DNA from: Catalinimonas niigatensis
GTDB lineage: Bacteria > Bacteroidota > Bacteroidia > Cytophagales > Cyclobacteriaceae
Direction of reading: 5' to 3'
DNA: 64,000 nucleotides
Assembly (NCBI RefSeq): GCF_030506285.1
Contig: NZ_CP119422.1
Span: forward strand, 3,707,501-3,771,500
Shown here: positions 18,216 through 27,405 of the stretch, piece after piece
Layout: every line of letters begins with the position of its first letter
How positions within the stretch are numbered: the first letter of the stretch is position 1
The notes under the pieces: model-generated
Databases searched by the model: none
What the model was told of the DNA's origin: nothing
The model's input: the letters and a program-made list of their open reading frames with translations, nothing else
Made by a program: the position numbers and the translations under genes

Positions 18216-19823
18216 ATGAACTTAGAAATTAAAGTTCCTACCGTAGGCGAATCTATCACAGAAGTTACCATTGCTGAATGGACTAAAAAGGAAGGGGATT
18301 ACGTCGAAATGGACGAAGTGATTGCCGAATTAGAATCTGATAAAGCAACTTTTGAACTTAACGCTGAACAGGCTGGTATTCTTCATATTAAAACAGAGGC
18401 TGGAGAAACTGTAGAGATAGGTACTGTCATTTGTGAGATTGACACTTCTGCAAGTAGTAATGGTCAAGAGGCTGATAAAGAAAAGAATGCATCATCTGAA
18501 GATACTCAAAAAGAAGAGCAAGTTCCTGAGAAAACTGCGAGTGGCGATGATGCTCAGGAAGGAGGCAAAGCTATAGAGATGAAAATTCCTACCGTTGGCG
18601 AGTCCATCACTGAAGTTACGATTTCTGAATGGTTGAAAAATGACGGAGATCAGGTAGAGATGGATGAGGTAATTGCTGAAATTGAATCTGACAAAGCAAC
18701 GTTTGAACTCACTGCCGAAGCTGCTGGTATCCTTCGCATCAAGGCTGAAGCAGGAGAAACATTAGAAATTGGCACATTGGCTTGTGTGATTGAAACAAAT
18801 GGTCAGGGAGGAGCTTCTCCATCAAAAGATCAGGATTCAGGAAAAGAGAAAACCCCTGCTTCTAAATCAGGAACAGATAAAGCTGGTAAAGACAACGGAC
18901 GTGAGACTTATGCTACCGGACATGCTTCTCCGGCAGCGGCTAAAATACTCGCTGAAAAAGGAATTGAGGCCAAGCAAGTAAAAGGTACTGGTGTAGATGG
19001 CCGTATTACTAAAGAAGATGCTGAAAAGGCAGAGAAATCGGCTCCCGCTGATCGCCAGAAAGCAGAAACTAAACCTTCTGAAGCCAAAGAAAAAACTGCT
19101 TCTAAAGCTACAGGAGATGGCGACAGACAGCAGCATCGTGAAAAAATGACGAGTCTGCGTAAGACAATCAGTCGCCGACTGGTAGCTGCCAAGAATGAAA
19201 CGGCTATGCTTACTACCTTTAATGAGGTAGACATGAAGCCAGTGATGGATCTGCGCAAAAAATACAAAGATGCCTTCAAAGAAAAATACGAAGTCAATCT
19301 GGGCTTCATGTCTTTCTTTACCAAGGCTGCCTGCATGGCACTAAAGGAATGGCCTGCGGTAAATGCATTTATTGATGGCGAGGAACTCGTTTTTAATGAT
19401 TTCTGTGATGTTTCTATCGCTGTCTCCAGTCCTAAAGGTTTGGTAGTGCCCGTAATTCGCAATGCCGAATCTATGAGCTTTGATCAGGTAGAAAAAGAAG
19501 TTGTACGATTAGCAATCAAAGCCAGAGAAGGCAAACTCAGTATTGATGAGATGACAGGAGGTACATTTACCATTACCAATGGCGGTATCTTTGGTTCTAT
19601 GTTGTCTACTCCTATTATCAATCAACCGCAATCTGCTATTCTTGGCATGCATAATATTGTAGAGCGTCCGGTTGCTATCAATGGGCAGGTGGAAATTCGT
19701 CCCATTATGTATGTTGCTCTCTCTTATGATCATAGAGTGATTGACGGACGTGAATCTGTAAGCTTCCTATACAGAATTAAAGAGCTGATAGAAGACCCTT
19801 CTCGTCTTCTACTGGGAATATAG
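18216..19823 (+). CDS. sucB: Dihydrolipoyl succinyltransferase (E2) with two lipoyl domains
   Basis: E2 core enzyme that passes the succinyl group to CoA. It has two tandem biotinyl/lipoyl domains (about 1-76 and 119-193), each with an ESDKATFEL lipoylation site (K43 and K160). An acidic/Lys-rich linker, a peripheral subunit-binding domain (about 237-272, [26 protein letters not shown]) and the catalytic domain (about 306-535, [12 protein letters not shown] with H506 and D510) follow. Most bacterial 2-oxoglutarate E2 enzymes have one lipoyl domain; two or three are more typical of pyruvate dehydrogenase E2. The adjacent sucA argues for 2-oxoglutarate specificity. Confidence 0.95.
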   Translation: MNLEIKVPTVGESITEVTIAEWTKKEGDYVEMDEVIAELESDKATFELNAEQAGILHIKTEAGETVEIGTVICEIDTSASSNGQEADKEKNASSEDTQKEEQVPEKTASGDDAQEGGKAIEMKIPTVGESITEVTISEWLKNDGDQVEMDEVIAEIESDKATFELTAEAAGILRIKAEAGETLEIGTLACVIETNGQGGASPSKDQDSGKEKTPASKSGTDKAGKDNGRETYATGHASPAAAKILAEKGIEAKQVKGTGVDGRITKEDAEKAEKSAPADRQKAETKPSEAKEKTASKATGDGDRQQHREKMTSLRKTISRRLVAAKNETAMLTTFNEVDMKPVMDLRKKYKDAFKEKYEVNLGFMSFFTKAACMALKEWPAVNAFIDGEELVFNDFCDVSIAVSSPKGLVVPVIRNAESMSFDQVEKEVVRLAIKAREGKLSIDEMTGGTFTITNGGIFGSMLSTPIINQPQSAILGMHNIVERPVAINGQVEIRPIMYVALSYDHRVIDGRESVSFLYRIKELIEDPSRLLLGI

Positions 19824-19858
19824 ATTGAGTAAAGTATTATAAACAAATACTATAACTG

Positions 19859-19890
19859 GCCAGAGGTTTTTCTAACCTCTGGCTTTTTTA
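19859..19890 (+). terminator. Rho-independent terminator after sucB
   Basis: A perfect 10-bp stem, GCCAGAGGTT (19859-19868) and AACCTCTGGC (19874-19883), with a 5-base loop and a following T6 tract. It separates sucAB from the small membrane protein gene. Confidence 0.9.
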
Positions 19891-19944
19891 TTTGTTAGAC
19901 CTATACAGAATAAGACACATATTTTACTTTTTAATCCAAAAACT

Positions 19945-20361
19945 ATGGTCAAACAATTTAAAGATTTCCCTTTATTTGCCAAAAGCATTATTTTTTTTTA
20001 TACCGTTGGCTATCTGGTCATGTTGATTTATCATATTAGCGAAGTGATTAATTTGGGATTTTTTTCCAGAAATGTTCCTTTCGTAGTTAACATATGGTAC
20101 GACGCATTGGGTTTTCTCATCATCCCTATTGTATTGGTTTTACTGTACGCGCGTCCACAGATAGGTTTGGTCACTTCTGCGGTTGTTATGATGATTACTT
20201 TCATCTTCGACGCGCTTATTCGCTATATTTTACTGGATGAGAGCTATGCTAATTGGTTTTACTTCTTTGAAATCAGCTTTGCTATACTCGTCATGGCCAG
20301 TTTTCCTGTGATGCGCTTTCTGGTGAAACCAAAAAACGCTTCGGAAAAATATTACGCTTAG
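19945..20361 (+). CDS. Small multipass membrane protein, 138 aa
   Basis: I do not recognise the family. Four hydrophobic segments are visible: about 12-30, 42-66, 70-92 and 106-126. The ends are basic and probably cytoplasmic. Acidic residues (FDALIRYILLDE) sit between the third and fourth segments. It lies between the sucB terminator and lpdA and is probably transcribed alone. Its position between TCA-complex subunits may be accidental. The coding assignment rests on the long continuous frame and coherent membrane topology. Confidence 0.75.
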   Translation: MVKQFKDFPLFAKSIIFFYTVGYLVMLIYHISEVINLGFFSRNVPFVVNIWYDALGFLIIPIVLVLLYARPQIGLVTSAVVMMITFIFDALIRYILLDESYANWFYFFEISFAILVMASFPVMRFLVKPKNASEKYYA

Positions 20362-20470
20362 ACAAACGTATCTGCTATTGATATACTATCTGCTTACAAT
20401 GGATAGGCTTTCTTTTTATCCAAAAGAAAAGCTTTGTTTTGTCTTAATGCCCTATTTTCTTTTCCCAATC

Positions 20471-20500
20471 TTGTAAATCTTTGTAATCACCGTAACTTTA
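20471..20500 (+). promoter_or_regulatory. Possible promoter of lpdA
   Basis: TTG (20471-20473), a 19-base spacer, then TAACTTTA (20493-20500), one mismatch from TAnnTTTG. It lies 54 bases before the lpdA ATG. Confidence 0.42.
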
Positions 20501-20553
20501 TGCAGTTAAATTGAATCATCTTAACCAATCATTTTTATAAATAACATTCACTT

Positions 20554-21957
20554 ATGGATTTTGATGTAACAGTCATTGGCTCAGGTCCCGGAGGATATGT
20601 GGCGGCTATCCGCTGCGCTCAACTAGGAATGAAAACAGCCATTGTTGAAAAATATGAAGCTCTTGGAGGCACCTGCCTGAATGTAGGATGTATCCCTTCC
20701 AAAGCATTATTAGATTCTTCAGAGCATTTTCATAATGCACAATCTACTTTTAAAGAGCATGGTATTAAGCTGACAAATCTGAAAGTGGATTTACCTCAGA
20801 TGATTAAGCGCAAAAGTGGTGTGGTCGAGCAAACTGTGGAAGGAGTTTCTTTTTTGATGAAGAAAAACAAAATTACTGTTCATACTGGCGTCGGCTCATT
20901 CAAAGACAAAAACACCATTGTTGTCACCGGAAAAGACAACAAAAAGAAAGAGTTGACTACCAAAAATGTAATCATCGCCACCGGCTCCAAACCTGCTTCT
21001 TTACCTTTCATCAAAATTGATAAAAAAAGGATTATTACCAGTACCGAAGCTCTGGAGCTCAAACAGGTTCCTAAGCATATGATTATCATTGGTGGGGGTT
21101 ATATCGGATTGGAGTTAGGCTCTGTTTATGCCCGAATAGGGGCGAAAGTTACAGTACTTGAATACGAAAAGCGCATTGCTCCTTTGATTGACATTACATT
21201 GTCCAAGGAACTTATGAAGAGTTTGAAAAAACTGGATTTTGACTTTAAGCTCAGCCATAAGGTAACTTCAGTAGAAAATACTGGCAAAGAAGTAGTAGTG
21301 AAAGCCCAGGATACGAAAGGTGAGGAAGTAGAAGTGAAAGCAGATATCTGCCTGGTATGCGTGGGGCGACGCCCATATACAGAAAACCTTGGATTGGAAA
21401 ATGTAGGTCTGGAAGTAAACAAACAAGGAAAAATAGAAGTAGATGAACATCTTAAAACCAAAGCAGATAATATTTATGCTATTGGTGATGTAATTGACAA
21501 AGGACCCATGCTTGCTCATAAAGCAGAAGAAGAAGGCGTATATGTAGCAGAACTTCTGGCGGGACAAAAGCCCCATCTTAACTATCTGTTAATTCCCAGC
21601 GTTATTTATACCTGGCCAGAGGTAGCCAGTGTAGGATATACCGAGGAGCAATTAAAAGAGCAAGGCAAGAAGTATAAATCAGGAAGCTTTCCTTTTAAAG
21701 CATTAGGCCGGGCACGTGCCAGCATGGATATAGAAGGTATGGTGAAGGTATTGGCTGATGAGGCTACTGACGAAGTATTAGGAGTCCATATCATTGGCCC
21801 TAGGGCAGCAGATATGATCGCCGAAGCAGTGGTGGCTATGGAATATCGCGCTTCTGCCGAGGACATCAGCCGTATGTCACATGCGCATCCTACTTTTACA
21901 GAGGCTCTCAAAGAAGCCTGTCTCGCTGCTACTGAGAACAGGGCTCTGCATATGTAA
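20554..21957 (+). CDS. lpdA: Dihydrolipoyl dehydrogenase (E3)
   Basis: FAD flavoprotein that reoxidises dihydrolipoamide in 2-oxo acid dehydrogenase complexes. It shows the N-terminal dinucleotide motif GSGPGGYVAA, the redox disulfide C41/C46 in GGTCLNVGCIPSKALL, a second GGGYIGLELG motif for NAD, the AIGDV FAD motif and the C-terminal HAHPTFTEA active-site His region. Full length (467 aa). It lies about 0.7 kb downstream of sucAB, with its own promoter-like element and terminator, so it may also serve other complexes. Confidence 0.96.
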   Translation: MDFDVTVIGSGPGGYVAAIRCAQLGMKTAIVEKYEALGGTCLNVGCIPSKALLDSSEHFHNAQSTFKEHGIKLTNLKVDLPQMIKRKSGVVEQTVEGVSFLMKKNKITVHTGVGSFKDKNTIVVTGKDNKKKELTTKNVIIATGSKPASLPFIKIDKKRIITSTEALELKQVPKHMIIIGGGYIGLELGSVYARIGAKVTVLEYEKRIAPLIDITLSKELMKSLKKLDFDFKLSHKVTSVENTGKEVVVKAQDTKGEEVEVKADICLVCVGRRPYTENLGLENVGLEVNKQGKIEVDEHLKTKADNIYAIGDVIDKGPMLAHKAEEEGVYVAELLAGQKPHLNYLLIPSVIYTWPEVASVGYTEEQLKEQGKKYKSGSFPFKALGRARASMDIEGMVKVLADEATDEVLGVHIIGPRAADMIAEAVVAMEYRASAEDISRMSHAHPTFTEALKEACLAATENRALHM

Positions 21958-21983
21958 AAGATGATTTTTATAATGAATAAATG

Positions 21984-22022
21984 CAGACGCTCTTTTCTGA
22001 ACCAAAAGAGCGTTTGTTTTTC
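21984..22022 (+). terminator. Rho-independent terminator after lpdA
   Basis: The stem ACGCTCTTTT (21987-21996) pairs with AAAAGAGCGT (22004-22013), with a 7-base loop and a following T-rich stretch. It lies 30 bases after the lpdA stop. Confidence 0.85.
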
Positions 22023-22044
22023 TATAGCATGAATTTTTTAGCTT

Positions 22045-23343
22045 ATGAAGCTTACAGACATAACCTACTCTCTATTTACTTTTTTAGTATTCATTAGCTG
22101 GTCTTGTACTCAAAATGAGCAACAGACCGAAAATAGTGAAGAAGTTAACCTAATTGTAGACATACTCCAAAGTAGAGAATCTCCGGTAATTGACTCCGTA
22201 CTAAGTGATCCTGACCGGTATCAGATACAAATCCTTTATACGCAGATTGATAGAGATGAAAATAACAACCCCTCTTTTACTGAGTACGCTTACGGGGTCA
22301 ATCCTAATAATTATTTCTATCCTGCCAGCGTAGTAAAGTTTCCGGTAGCACTGCTTGCCTTACAGAAGCTGGATGAACTTGGAATAGAGGGCCTGGACAA
22401 ATACAGCACCATGCTTACAGATAGTGCTTTTGAAGGGCAAACCAAAGTGCGCTATGATTCTACTTCAGAAAGTAGACTCCCCTCAGTAGCGCATTATATC
22501 AAGAAAATATTTATTGTCAGTGACAATGATGCGTACAACAGACTCTATGAGTTTTTGGGGCAAGATTACATCAACAATGAATTGTATGAAAAAGGGTATG
22601 AAGATGTACGTATTGTGCACCGCTTGGCTATCTTTAACAATGCAGAGCAAAACCGTAATACCAACCCGGTGATGTTTTATGACAATGCCAAATTACTTTA
22701 TCAGCAGGATTTGGTAAGCAGTCCTCGTCAATGGGAATATGATCAGCCCATTCCTCTGGGAGAAGGATTCATCCGGAATGACTCTCTTATTAAGGAGCCA
22801 AAAGATTTCGGACAAAATAATTTTATCTCAGTAGCAAATCTGCAAGCAATGATGAAGTCTGTCATTTTTCCAGAGGCAGTGCCTGAAGAGCAACGTTTCA
22901 ATCTATCGGAAGAGGATTATGATTTTCTGTACCAGTATATGTCACAGCTTCCCCGTGAAACTACTTTTCCTGATTATATAGCCGACACCACGGAAAACTT
23001 TTACGATAGCTATTCTAAGTTTTTCATGTATGGCGATAAGCAGGAGGCTATTCCTTCTAATATTAGAATTTTTAATAAAATTGGCATGGCTTATGGCTTT
23101 CTTACCGACAATGCCTATATCTTAGATCTGGAAAATAATGTTGAGTTTTTTCTGACAGCTGTTATCTATGTGAATGAGAACCAGATCTTTAACGATAACG
23201 TTTATGAGTACGACAAAATCGGGTTGCCTTTTCTGGGAGAGTTGGGAAGAGCCATATATGAGTATGAAATAGTACGGGAAAGAGGATTTCAACCTGATCT
23301 GAGTAAATTCAAAGTAACTTATGATAAAGAAGATAACAGCTAG
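22045..23343 (+). CDS. Beta-lactamase-like serine hydrolase lipoprotein
   Basis: Exported lipoprotein: a hydrophobic signal with the lipobox ending ISWSC (C21). The body matches the class A beta-lactamase/transpeptidase-like fold: SxxK as S95-VV-K98 in YPASVVKFP and an SDN triad at 159-161 (IVSDNDAYN). No obvious KTG is seen; a FNKIGMAYGF segment near 348 may replace it. It may act on peptidoglycan peptides or another amide/ester rather than on drugs. The stop lies 23 bases inside the next gene, an NlpC/P60 lipoprotein, suggesting a coupled cell-wall module. Confidence 0.82.
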   Translation: MKLTDITYSLFTFLVFISWSCTQNEQQTENSEEVNLIVDILQSRESPVIDSVLSDPDRYQIQILYTQIDRDENNNPSFTEYAYGVNPNNYFYPASVVKFPVALLALQKLDELGIEGLDKYSTMLTDSAFEGQTKVRYDSTSESRLPSVAHYIKKIFIVSDNDAYNRLYEFLGQDYINNELYEKGYEDVRIVHRLAIFNNAEQNRNTNPVMFYDNAKLLYQQDLVSSPRQWEYDQPIPLGEGFIRNDSLIKEPKDFGQNNFISVANLQAMMKSVIFPEAVPEEQRFNLSEEDYDFLYQYMSQLPRETTFPDYIADTTENFYDSYSKFFMYGDKQEAIPSNIRIFNKIGMAYGFLTDNAYILDLENNVEFFLTAVIYVNENQIFNDNVYEYDKIGLPFLGELGRAIYEYEIVRERGFQPDLSKFKVTYDKEDNS

Positions 23344-24517
23344 CATTCTATGTTCTATAGGATTGCTCTATGCCTGCTCTCCTCAAGAGCAGGCCGATAA
23401 TCATTTAGAAGCACTTGGTACTACTATAGAAGAAGTAAAAGCACAATATGCTCCTGACAAAAGAGTAGCATTATTTGAGGTTGAACCCATAAGCTACAGT
23501 GATACACTTGTCCTCAAAGGCGAAACTGATCAGCCTGTAGCTAAAAAGGCTTTACTTGCACAATTGGCTAACCAGAATTATCAAGTTATTGATAGTATCA
23601 ATACCTTGCCTGATGCTTCATTGGGGGAAGATACTTTAGGAGTAGTCTATATTTCTGCTGCCAACATCCGCTCTCAGCCCCGGCACTCAGGCGAACTTGC
23701 TACCCAGGCCACTATGGGTATGCCCTTGAAGATTCTCAAGAAAGAAGGTGACTGGCATCTGGTACAAACGCCTGACCAGTACATCAGTTGGATGCAGGGC
23801 AGTTTTGTGCCGATGAACAAAGCTGAATATGAAGCATGGCAGGCTAAAGATAAAGTGATCTTCACTGAAATGACCGGCTATGCCTATGCCCAACCGGTAA
23901 AAAATACTACAACTATCTCGGACCTGGTGGCTGGTAATGTTATGGAGTTGGTAGATGAAACTCCTTTTAGCTATGAAGTGCGCTTACCTGACGGCAGGCC
24001 TGCTTATGTACGCAAAAACGAATCTGCTCCTTTTGATGAGTGGGTAGCAGAAGCGGAAGCGACAGAATCTACTGTAGTAAATACTGCGTTCAAGCTTATG
24101 GGCGTACCTTATCTGTGGGGAGGCACTTCTGCCAAAGGAGTAGATTGTAGCGGATTTACTAAAACCATTTATTTTATGAATGGCAAAATCTTACCGCGTG
24201 ATGCTTCTCAACAGGTATTTGCCGGAGAACTGGTGGATGAAGATAAAAACTTTGAGGAATTGCGTCCTGGCGATTTACTTTTCTTTGGTCGTGCTGCCAC
24301 TGATAGTACGCGGGAGCGGGTAACGCACGTAGGCATGTGGATAGGAGACCAGCAATTCATACATTCTCCCGGTATGGAAGCCATGGTGAAAGTTAGCAGT
24401 ATAGACCCTGAGTCAGAATATTATGATGAATTTAACCTTAACCGCTACTTACGTTCCAAGCGCATCATCAATAGCCAGCAGGATATCATCGCTTTGCGAG
24501 AAGTGAAGTTGTTTTAG
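23321..24517 (+). CDS. SH3b-NlpC/P60 cell-wall peptidase lipoprotein
   Basis: Lipoprotein signal with lipobox Cys C19 (LLYAC). A bacterial SH3 domain (about 109-165, ISAANIRSQPRHSGELATQ) and a second SH3-like region (about 175-232) precede a C-terminal NlpC/P60 domain (about 250-390) with C276 (GVDCSGFTK), H336 (THVGMWIG) and H348 (FIHSPG). The layout resembles gamma-D-glutamyl-diamino acid endopeptidases of the YkfC type, which trim murein peptides. The start overlaps the upstream serine hydrolase by 23 bases; the lipoprotein signal begins exactly at this ATG, which fixes the start. Confidence 0.9.
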   Translation: MIKKITASILCSIGLLYACSPQEQADNHLEALGTTIEEVKAQYAPDKRVALFEVEPISYSDTLVLKGETDQPVAKKALLAQLANQNYQVIDSINTLPDASLGEDTLGVVYISAANIRSQPRHSGELATQATMGMPLKILKKEGDWHLVQTPDQYISWMQGSFVPMNKAEYEAWQAKDKVIFTEMTGYAYAQPVKNTTTISDLVAGNVMELVDETPFSYEVRLPDGRPAYVRKNESAPFDEWVAEAEATESTVVNTAFKLMGVPYLWGGTSAKGVDCSGFTKTIYFMNGKILPRDASQQVFAGELVDEDKNFEELRPGDLLFFGRAATDSTRERVTHVGMWIGDQQFIHSPGMEAMVKVSSIDPESEYYDEFNLNRYLRSKRIINSQQDIIALREVKLF

Positions 24518-24578
24518 CTTCTGAGGTAATAAGTTTCTTTTAATCCCAAATTCTAAAGCATTGGCAAAGGCTAGTACT

Positions 24579-25124
24579 TTACGACAACTGCTCTAACTTG
24601 GGCATAGCATAAAAGAAGGCAGCTACGTGCATGGTTTGAATCAATTCCTGCCTTGCCAGCATTCGTTTGACTTCCTCCAGGGGTACCAGCACTACTTCTA
24701 TTTCTTCTGTCTCATCCAACTGCTGTTTGGCAGTACGCTTCACCCCGGTAGCTAAAAAAGAGATAGAATAATTGTTATGATTGGCAGGATTAGGGGAGAG
24801 CTTACACACTTGCTCTATGTGTTTTGCTTCAAATCCTGTCTCTTCCAACAATTCACGTTTGGCCGCTTCCATGGGAGATTCTCCCGGATCAATCGCCCCT
24901 CCTGGCAATTCAAGATCAACCGCTCCCAGCGCATGACGATATTGCCTGACAAGCACTACTTCCTTTTCTTCTGTAATAGCAATTACATTTGCCCAGTTGG
25001 GATACTCCAGTACATAATAAGGTTCCACAATAGTACCATCAGACATACGACATCTATCTGCCCGTAGGCGTATCCATTCGTCTTTTATTAAGTATTGCTG
25101 TTCCAGCGTTTCCCAGGGAAGCAT
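24579..25124 (-). CDS. NUDIX hydrolase, ADP-ribose pyrophosphatase-like
   Basis: Hydrolyses a nucleoside diphosphate linked to another moiety. The Nudix box GGAIDPGESPMEAAKRELLEETGF (75-98) is intact, with the metal-binding REXXEE at 90-95. The upstream YYVLEYPNWANVIAI and VRQYRHALGAVDLELP are typical of ADP-ribose/sugar pyrophosphatases. Length 181 aa. It lies 70 bases after the M20 peptidase gene, but that gene's terminator sits in between, so expression may be separate. Confidence 0.88.
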   Translation of the reverse strand: MLPWETLEQQYLIKDEWIRLRADRCRMSDGTIVEPYYVLEYPNWANVIAITEEKEVVLVRQYRHALGAVDLELPGGAIDPGESPMEAAKRELLEETGFEAKHIEQVCKLSPNPANHNNYSISFLATGVKRTAKQQLDETEEIEVVLVPLEEVKRMLARQELIQTMHVAAFFYAMPKLEQLS

Positions 25125-25157
25125 AAATAAAGGTTTAAACTAAAAAATTTGAATCAA

Positions 25158-25184
25158 AGAAAAACTCCGGCTTGTGTCCGGAGC
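25158..25184 (-). terminator. Rho-independent terminator after the M20 dipeptidase
   Basis: On the minus strand CTCCGG (25183-25178) and CCGGAG (25170-25165) form a stem with a 7-base loop followed by TTTTTC. It lies 11 bases beyond the stop at 25195. Confidence 0.8.
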
Positions 25185-25194
25185 TTTGTTGTAT

Positions 25195-26559
25195 TTACGA
25201 CTTCATTGCGGCATAATGGTGATGAAAGAGGGTGATGGTTTCTATCCCTTTCAGGTAGTTAAAAATACCATAACTTTCGTTGGGTGAGTGAATGGCATCT
25301 TCTCCCAATCCAAAACCCATCAGTACCGAATCCAGCTTTAACTCTTTTTGGAAGAGCTCAACAATAGGAATACTTCCTCCTTCGCGCGTCAGTACCGGCT
25401 CCTTACCCCAGGCTTCGGTAAATGCTTTCTTAGCGGCTTCAATCTCGGTCGATTGGGTAGGAACCACCGCAGGCTGACCTCCATGATGGGCAATCACCTT
25501 TATTTTTACTGACTTAGGCACAATTGCTTTCATATGCTCGGTAAATAGCTTGCTTATATCTTTGTGGTTTTGGCCGGGCACCAGGCGCATAGAGATTTTA
25601 GCATGTGCTTTAGAGGGTAGTACTGTTTTAGCTCCCTCACCGGTATATCCTCCCCAGATGCCATTTACATCCAGTGTAGGGCGAATTCCAATTCTCTCTA
25701 GTGTAGTGTAACCTTCTTCACCTTCCAGTTTGTCTATGCCCAGTTCCTTTTTGTATTTTTCGTCATCGTGGGGGGCTTTGTTCATTTCATTCCGCTCCTC
25801 CTGACTGAGTTCTTCTACTTTATCATAAAAACCAGGAATGGTAATGCGACCTTTCTCATCTTTCAGGGAAGCGATCATTTCGCAGAGAACATTGATAGGG
25901 TTGGCTACCGTACCTCCGTACATTCCTGAATGTAAATCACGGTTGGGCCCTGTGACTTCTACTTCCATGTAGCTCATTCCGCGAAGCCCTACGGTGATTG
26001 AAGGGTTTTCATTATCGATAATATCTGTATCGGAGATCAGCACTACATCTGCCTTTAGCTTTTCCTTGTTGTTTCTTACAAAATCGGGCAAGTGGTCTGA
26101 GCCTACTTCTTCTTCACCTTCCAGCATAAATTTGACATTACAGGGAAGCTTTCCTGCTTGCTGCATCACTTCCAAAGCTTTGATGTGCATGTACATCTGC
26201 CCTTTATCATCACAGGCACCACGGGCGTAAATTTTGCCATTACGCACCTGAGGTTCAAAAGGTGGCGTTTCCCACAACTCATAAGGGTCGGCAGGCTGCA
26301 CATCATAATGACCGTATACCAGTACGGTAGGCAGCTTCTGATCCACAATTTTTTCTGCAAAAACTATAGGAAAACCAGGGGTCTGGCAGACTTCTACCTT
26401 GTCTACATTTAGCGCTTCCAGTTTTTGCTTTAGATAATCAGCTGCTTTCAGTACATCATCTTTAAACTTCTTGTCAGTGCTGACAGAAGGGATGCGCAAA
26501 AGTTCAAAAAGCTCTTCTATAAAGCGATCTTTATTATTTTCTATATATTCTTTTACCAT
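25195..26559 (-). CDS. M20-family dipeptidase / metallopeptidase
   Basis: Zinc-dependent exo- or dipeptidase of the M20 (PepV/CNDP-like) family, probably cytosolic since no signal is seen. It has the first metal motif VYGHYDVQPAD, the second ARGACDDKGQ with its bridging Asp, and GEEEVGS with the catalytic Glu. The dimerisation insert begins near VTGPNRDLHSG and the C-terminal AIHSPNE carries a further His. The ATG at 26559 (MVKEYIENN) fits the family N-terminus; an in-frame upstream ATG at 26598 would add 13 residues of weak composition. A CAAAGGTA (minus-strand TACCTTTG) at 26596-26603 suggests a promoter directly upstream. Confidence 0.92.
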   Translation of the reverse strand: MVKEYIENNKDRFIEELFELLRIPSVSTDKKFKDDVLKAADYLKQKLEALNVDKVEVCQTPGFPIVFAEKIVDQKLPTVLVYGHYDVQPADPYELWETPPFEPQVRNGKIYARGACDDKGQMYMHIKALEVMQQAGKLPCNVKFMLEGEEEVGSDHLPDFVRNNKEKLKADVVLISDTDIIDNENPSITVGLRGMSYMEVEVTGPNRDLHSGMYGGTVANPINVLCEMIASLKDEKGRITIPGFYDKVEELSQEERNEMNKAPHDDEKYKKELGIDKLEGEEGYTTLERIGIRPTLDVNGIWGGYTGEGAKTVLPSKAHAKISMRLVPGQNHKDISKLFTEHMKAIVPKSVKIKVIAHHGGQPAVVPTQSTEIEAAKKAFTEAWGKEPVLTREGGSIPIVELFQKELKLDSVLMGFGLGEDAIHSPNESYGIFNYLKGIETITLFHHHYAAMKS

Positions 26560-26633
26560 GGTGTGCAGACTTAAATTCGTGAAAAAATGGTAGGACAAAG
26601 GTAAAAATTATCATTGCTAAGTAGCTAAGGGAG

Positions 26634-27275
26634 TCAATCTTTCTTTGCCCACAGATACGTACGGTTTTCATCTCCGCTCAAGAGCCGCCTGATATTTTTC
26701 TTATGAGTAATTGCCAGCACAATAAACATCAGAAAGCCAAAGAAGATCAGAATAGGTTCATCGGTTTTAAATGGTGGTACCATGAGCAGTAAAGGAAAGG
26801 CCAGGGTTGCCAACAATGAACTTAGAGATACATATTTGGAAAAAGTGAGGGTGAGCAAAAAGATAAGGATACAGGATAAGGCTACCAGTGGCTGAACAGA
26901 TACTACCATGCCCAGGAGGGTTGCTACTCCTTTCCCTCCTTTAAAATTGGTATACAACGGAAACACATGGCCGATAACGGCTACTACACCCAACAAAAGT
27001 TTGTATTCTATCAGCTGTCCATGATCGATAGCCTGCATCCTGATGAGAAAAAAGGCAAGCATGGTAGCAGAAAGTCCTTTGAGAATATCCACCAGCATCA
27101 CAATGGTTCCAGCCCTTTTGCCCAGTACACGAAAGGTATTGGTAGCTCCTGCATTGCCACTACCATGCTTTCTGACATCTGTATTATGAAAACGAAGGCC
27201 ATACCATACCGCCGAGGGGATAGAACCTAGCAAATAAGCAACGATGACTGATGTGATTATCCAAATTATATTCAT
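26634..27275 (-). CDS. plsY: Acyl-phosphate:glycerol-3-phosphate acyltransferase
   Basis: Integral membrane enzyme that acylates glycerol-3-phosphate with acyl-phosphate, the first step of phospholipid synthesis in PlsX/PlsY bacteria. It has GSIPSAVWYG in the first segment, the GSGNAGATN motif at about 38-46 and FKGGKGVATLLG at about 111-122. About six membrane segments are visible. The ATG at 27275 (MNIIWIIT) gives the usual short N-terminus and 213 aa; the upstream in-frame start at 27332 is less likely. Confidence 0.95.
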   Translation of the reverse strand: MNIIWIITSVIVAYLLGSIPSAVWYGLRFHNTDVRKHGSGNAGATNTFRVLGKRAGTIVMLVDILKGLSATMLAFFLIRMQAIDHGQLIEYKLLLGVVAVIGHVFPLYTNFKGGKGVATLLGMVVSVQPLVALSCILIFLLTLTFSKYVSLSSLLATLAFPLLLMVPPFKTDEPILIFFGFLMFIVLAITHKKNIRRLLSGDENRTYLWAKKD

Positions 27276-27350
27276 AGTGGTTTGATAACTTTCCAAAACT
27301 ATTAAAGTTAAGCAGATTCGCAGGATATACAAATATGAAGTGTTCGGGCA

Positions 27351-27383
27351 AAAAAGAAGGTCAGCTACTCTAGTTGACCTTCA
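27351..27383 (-). terminator. Rho-independent terminator after the 1620-aa protein gene
   Basis: On the minus strand GAAGGTCA (27383-27376) and TGACCTTC (27364-27357) form a perfect 8-bp stem followed by TTTTTT. It lies 22 bases beyond the stop at 27406. Confidence 0.85.
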
Positions 27384-27405
27384 GAAATTTTATGGATGAC
27401 ATGTT

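Noticed and set aside
18216-18800. Tandem lipoyl segments as a possible assembly duplication
   Set aside because: The two copies differ at many synonymous positions and in linker sequence, so they are real diverged domains.
18908-19462. 184-codon minus-strand frame opposite sucB
   Set aside because: Ser/Ala-rich translation caused by the Lys/Glu/Ala linker of SucB on the other strand; sucB is certain.
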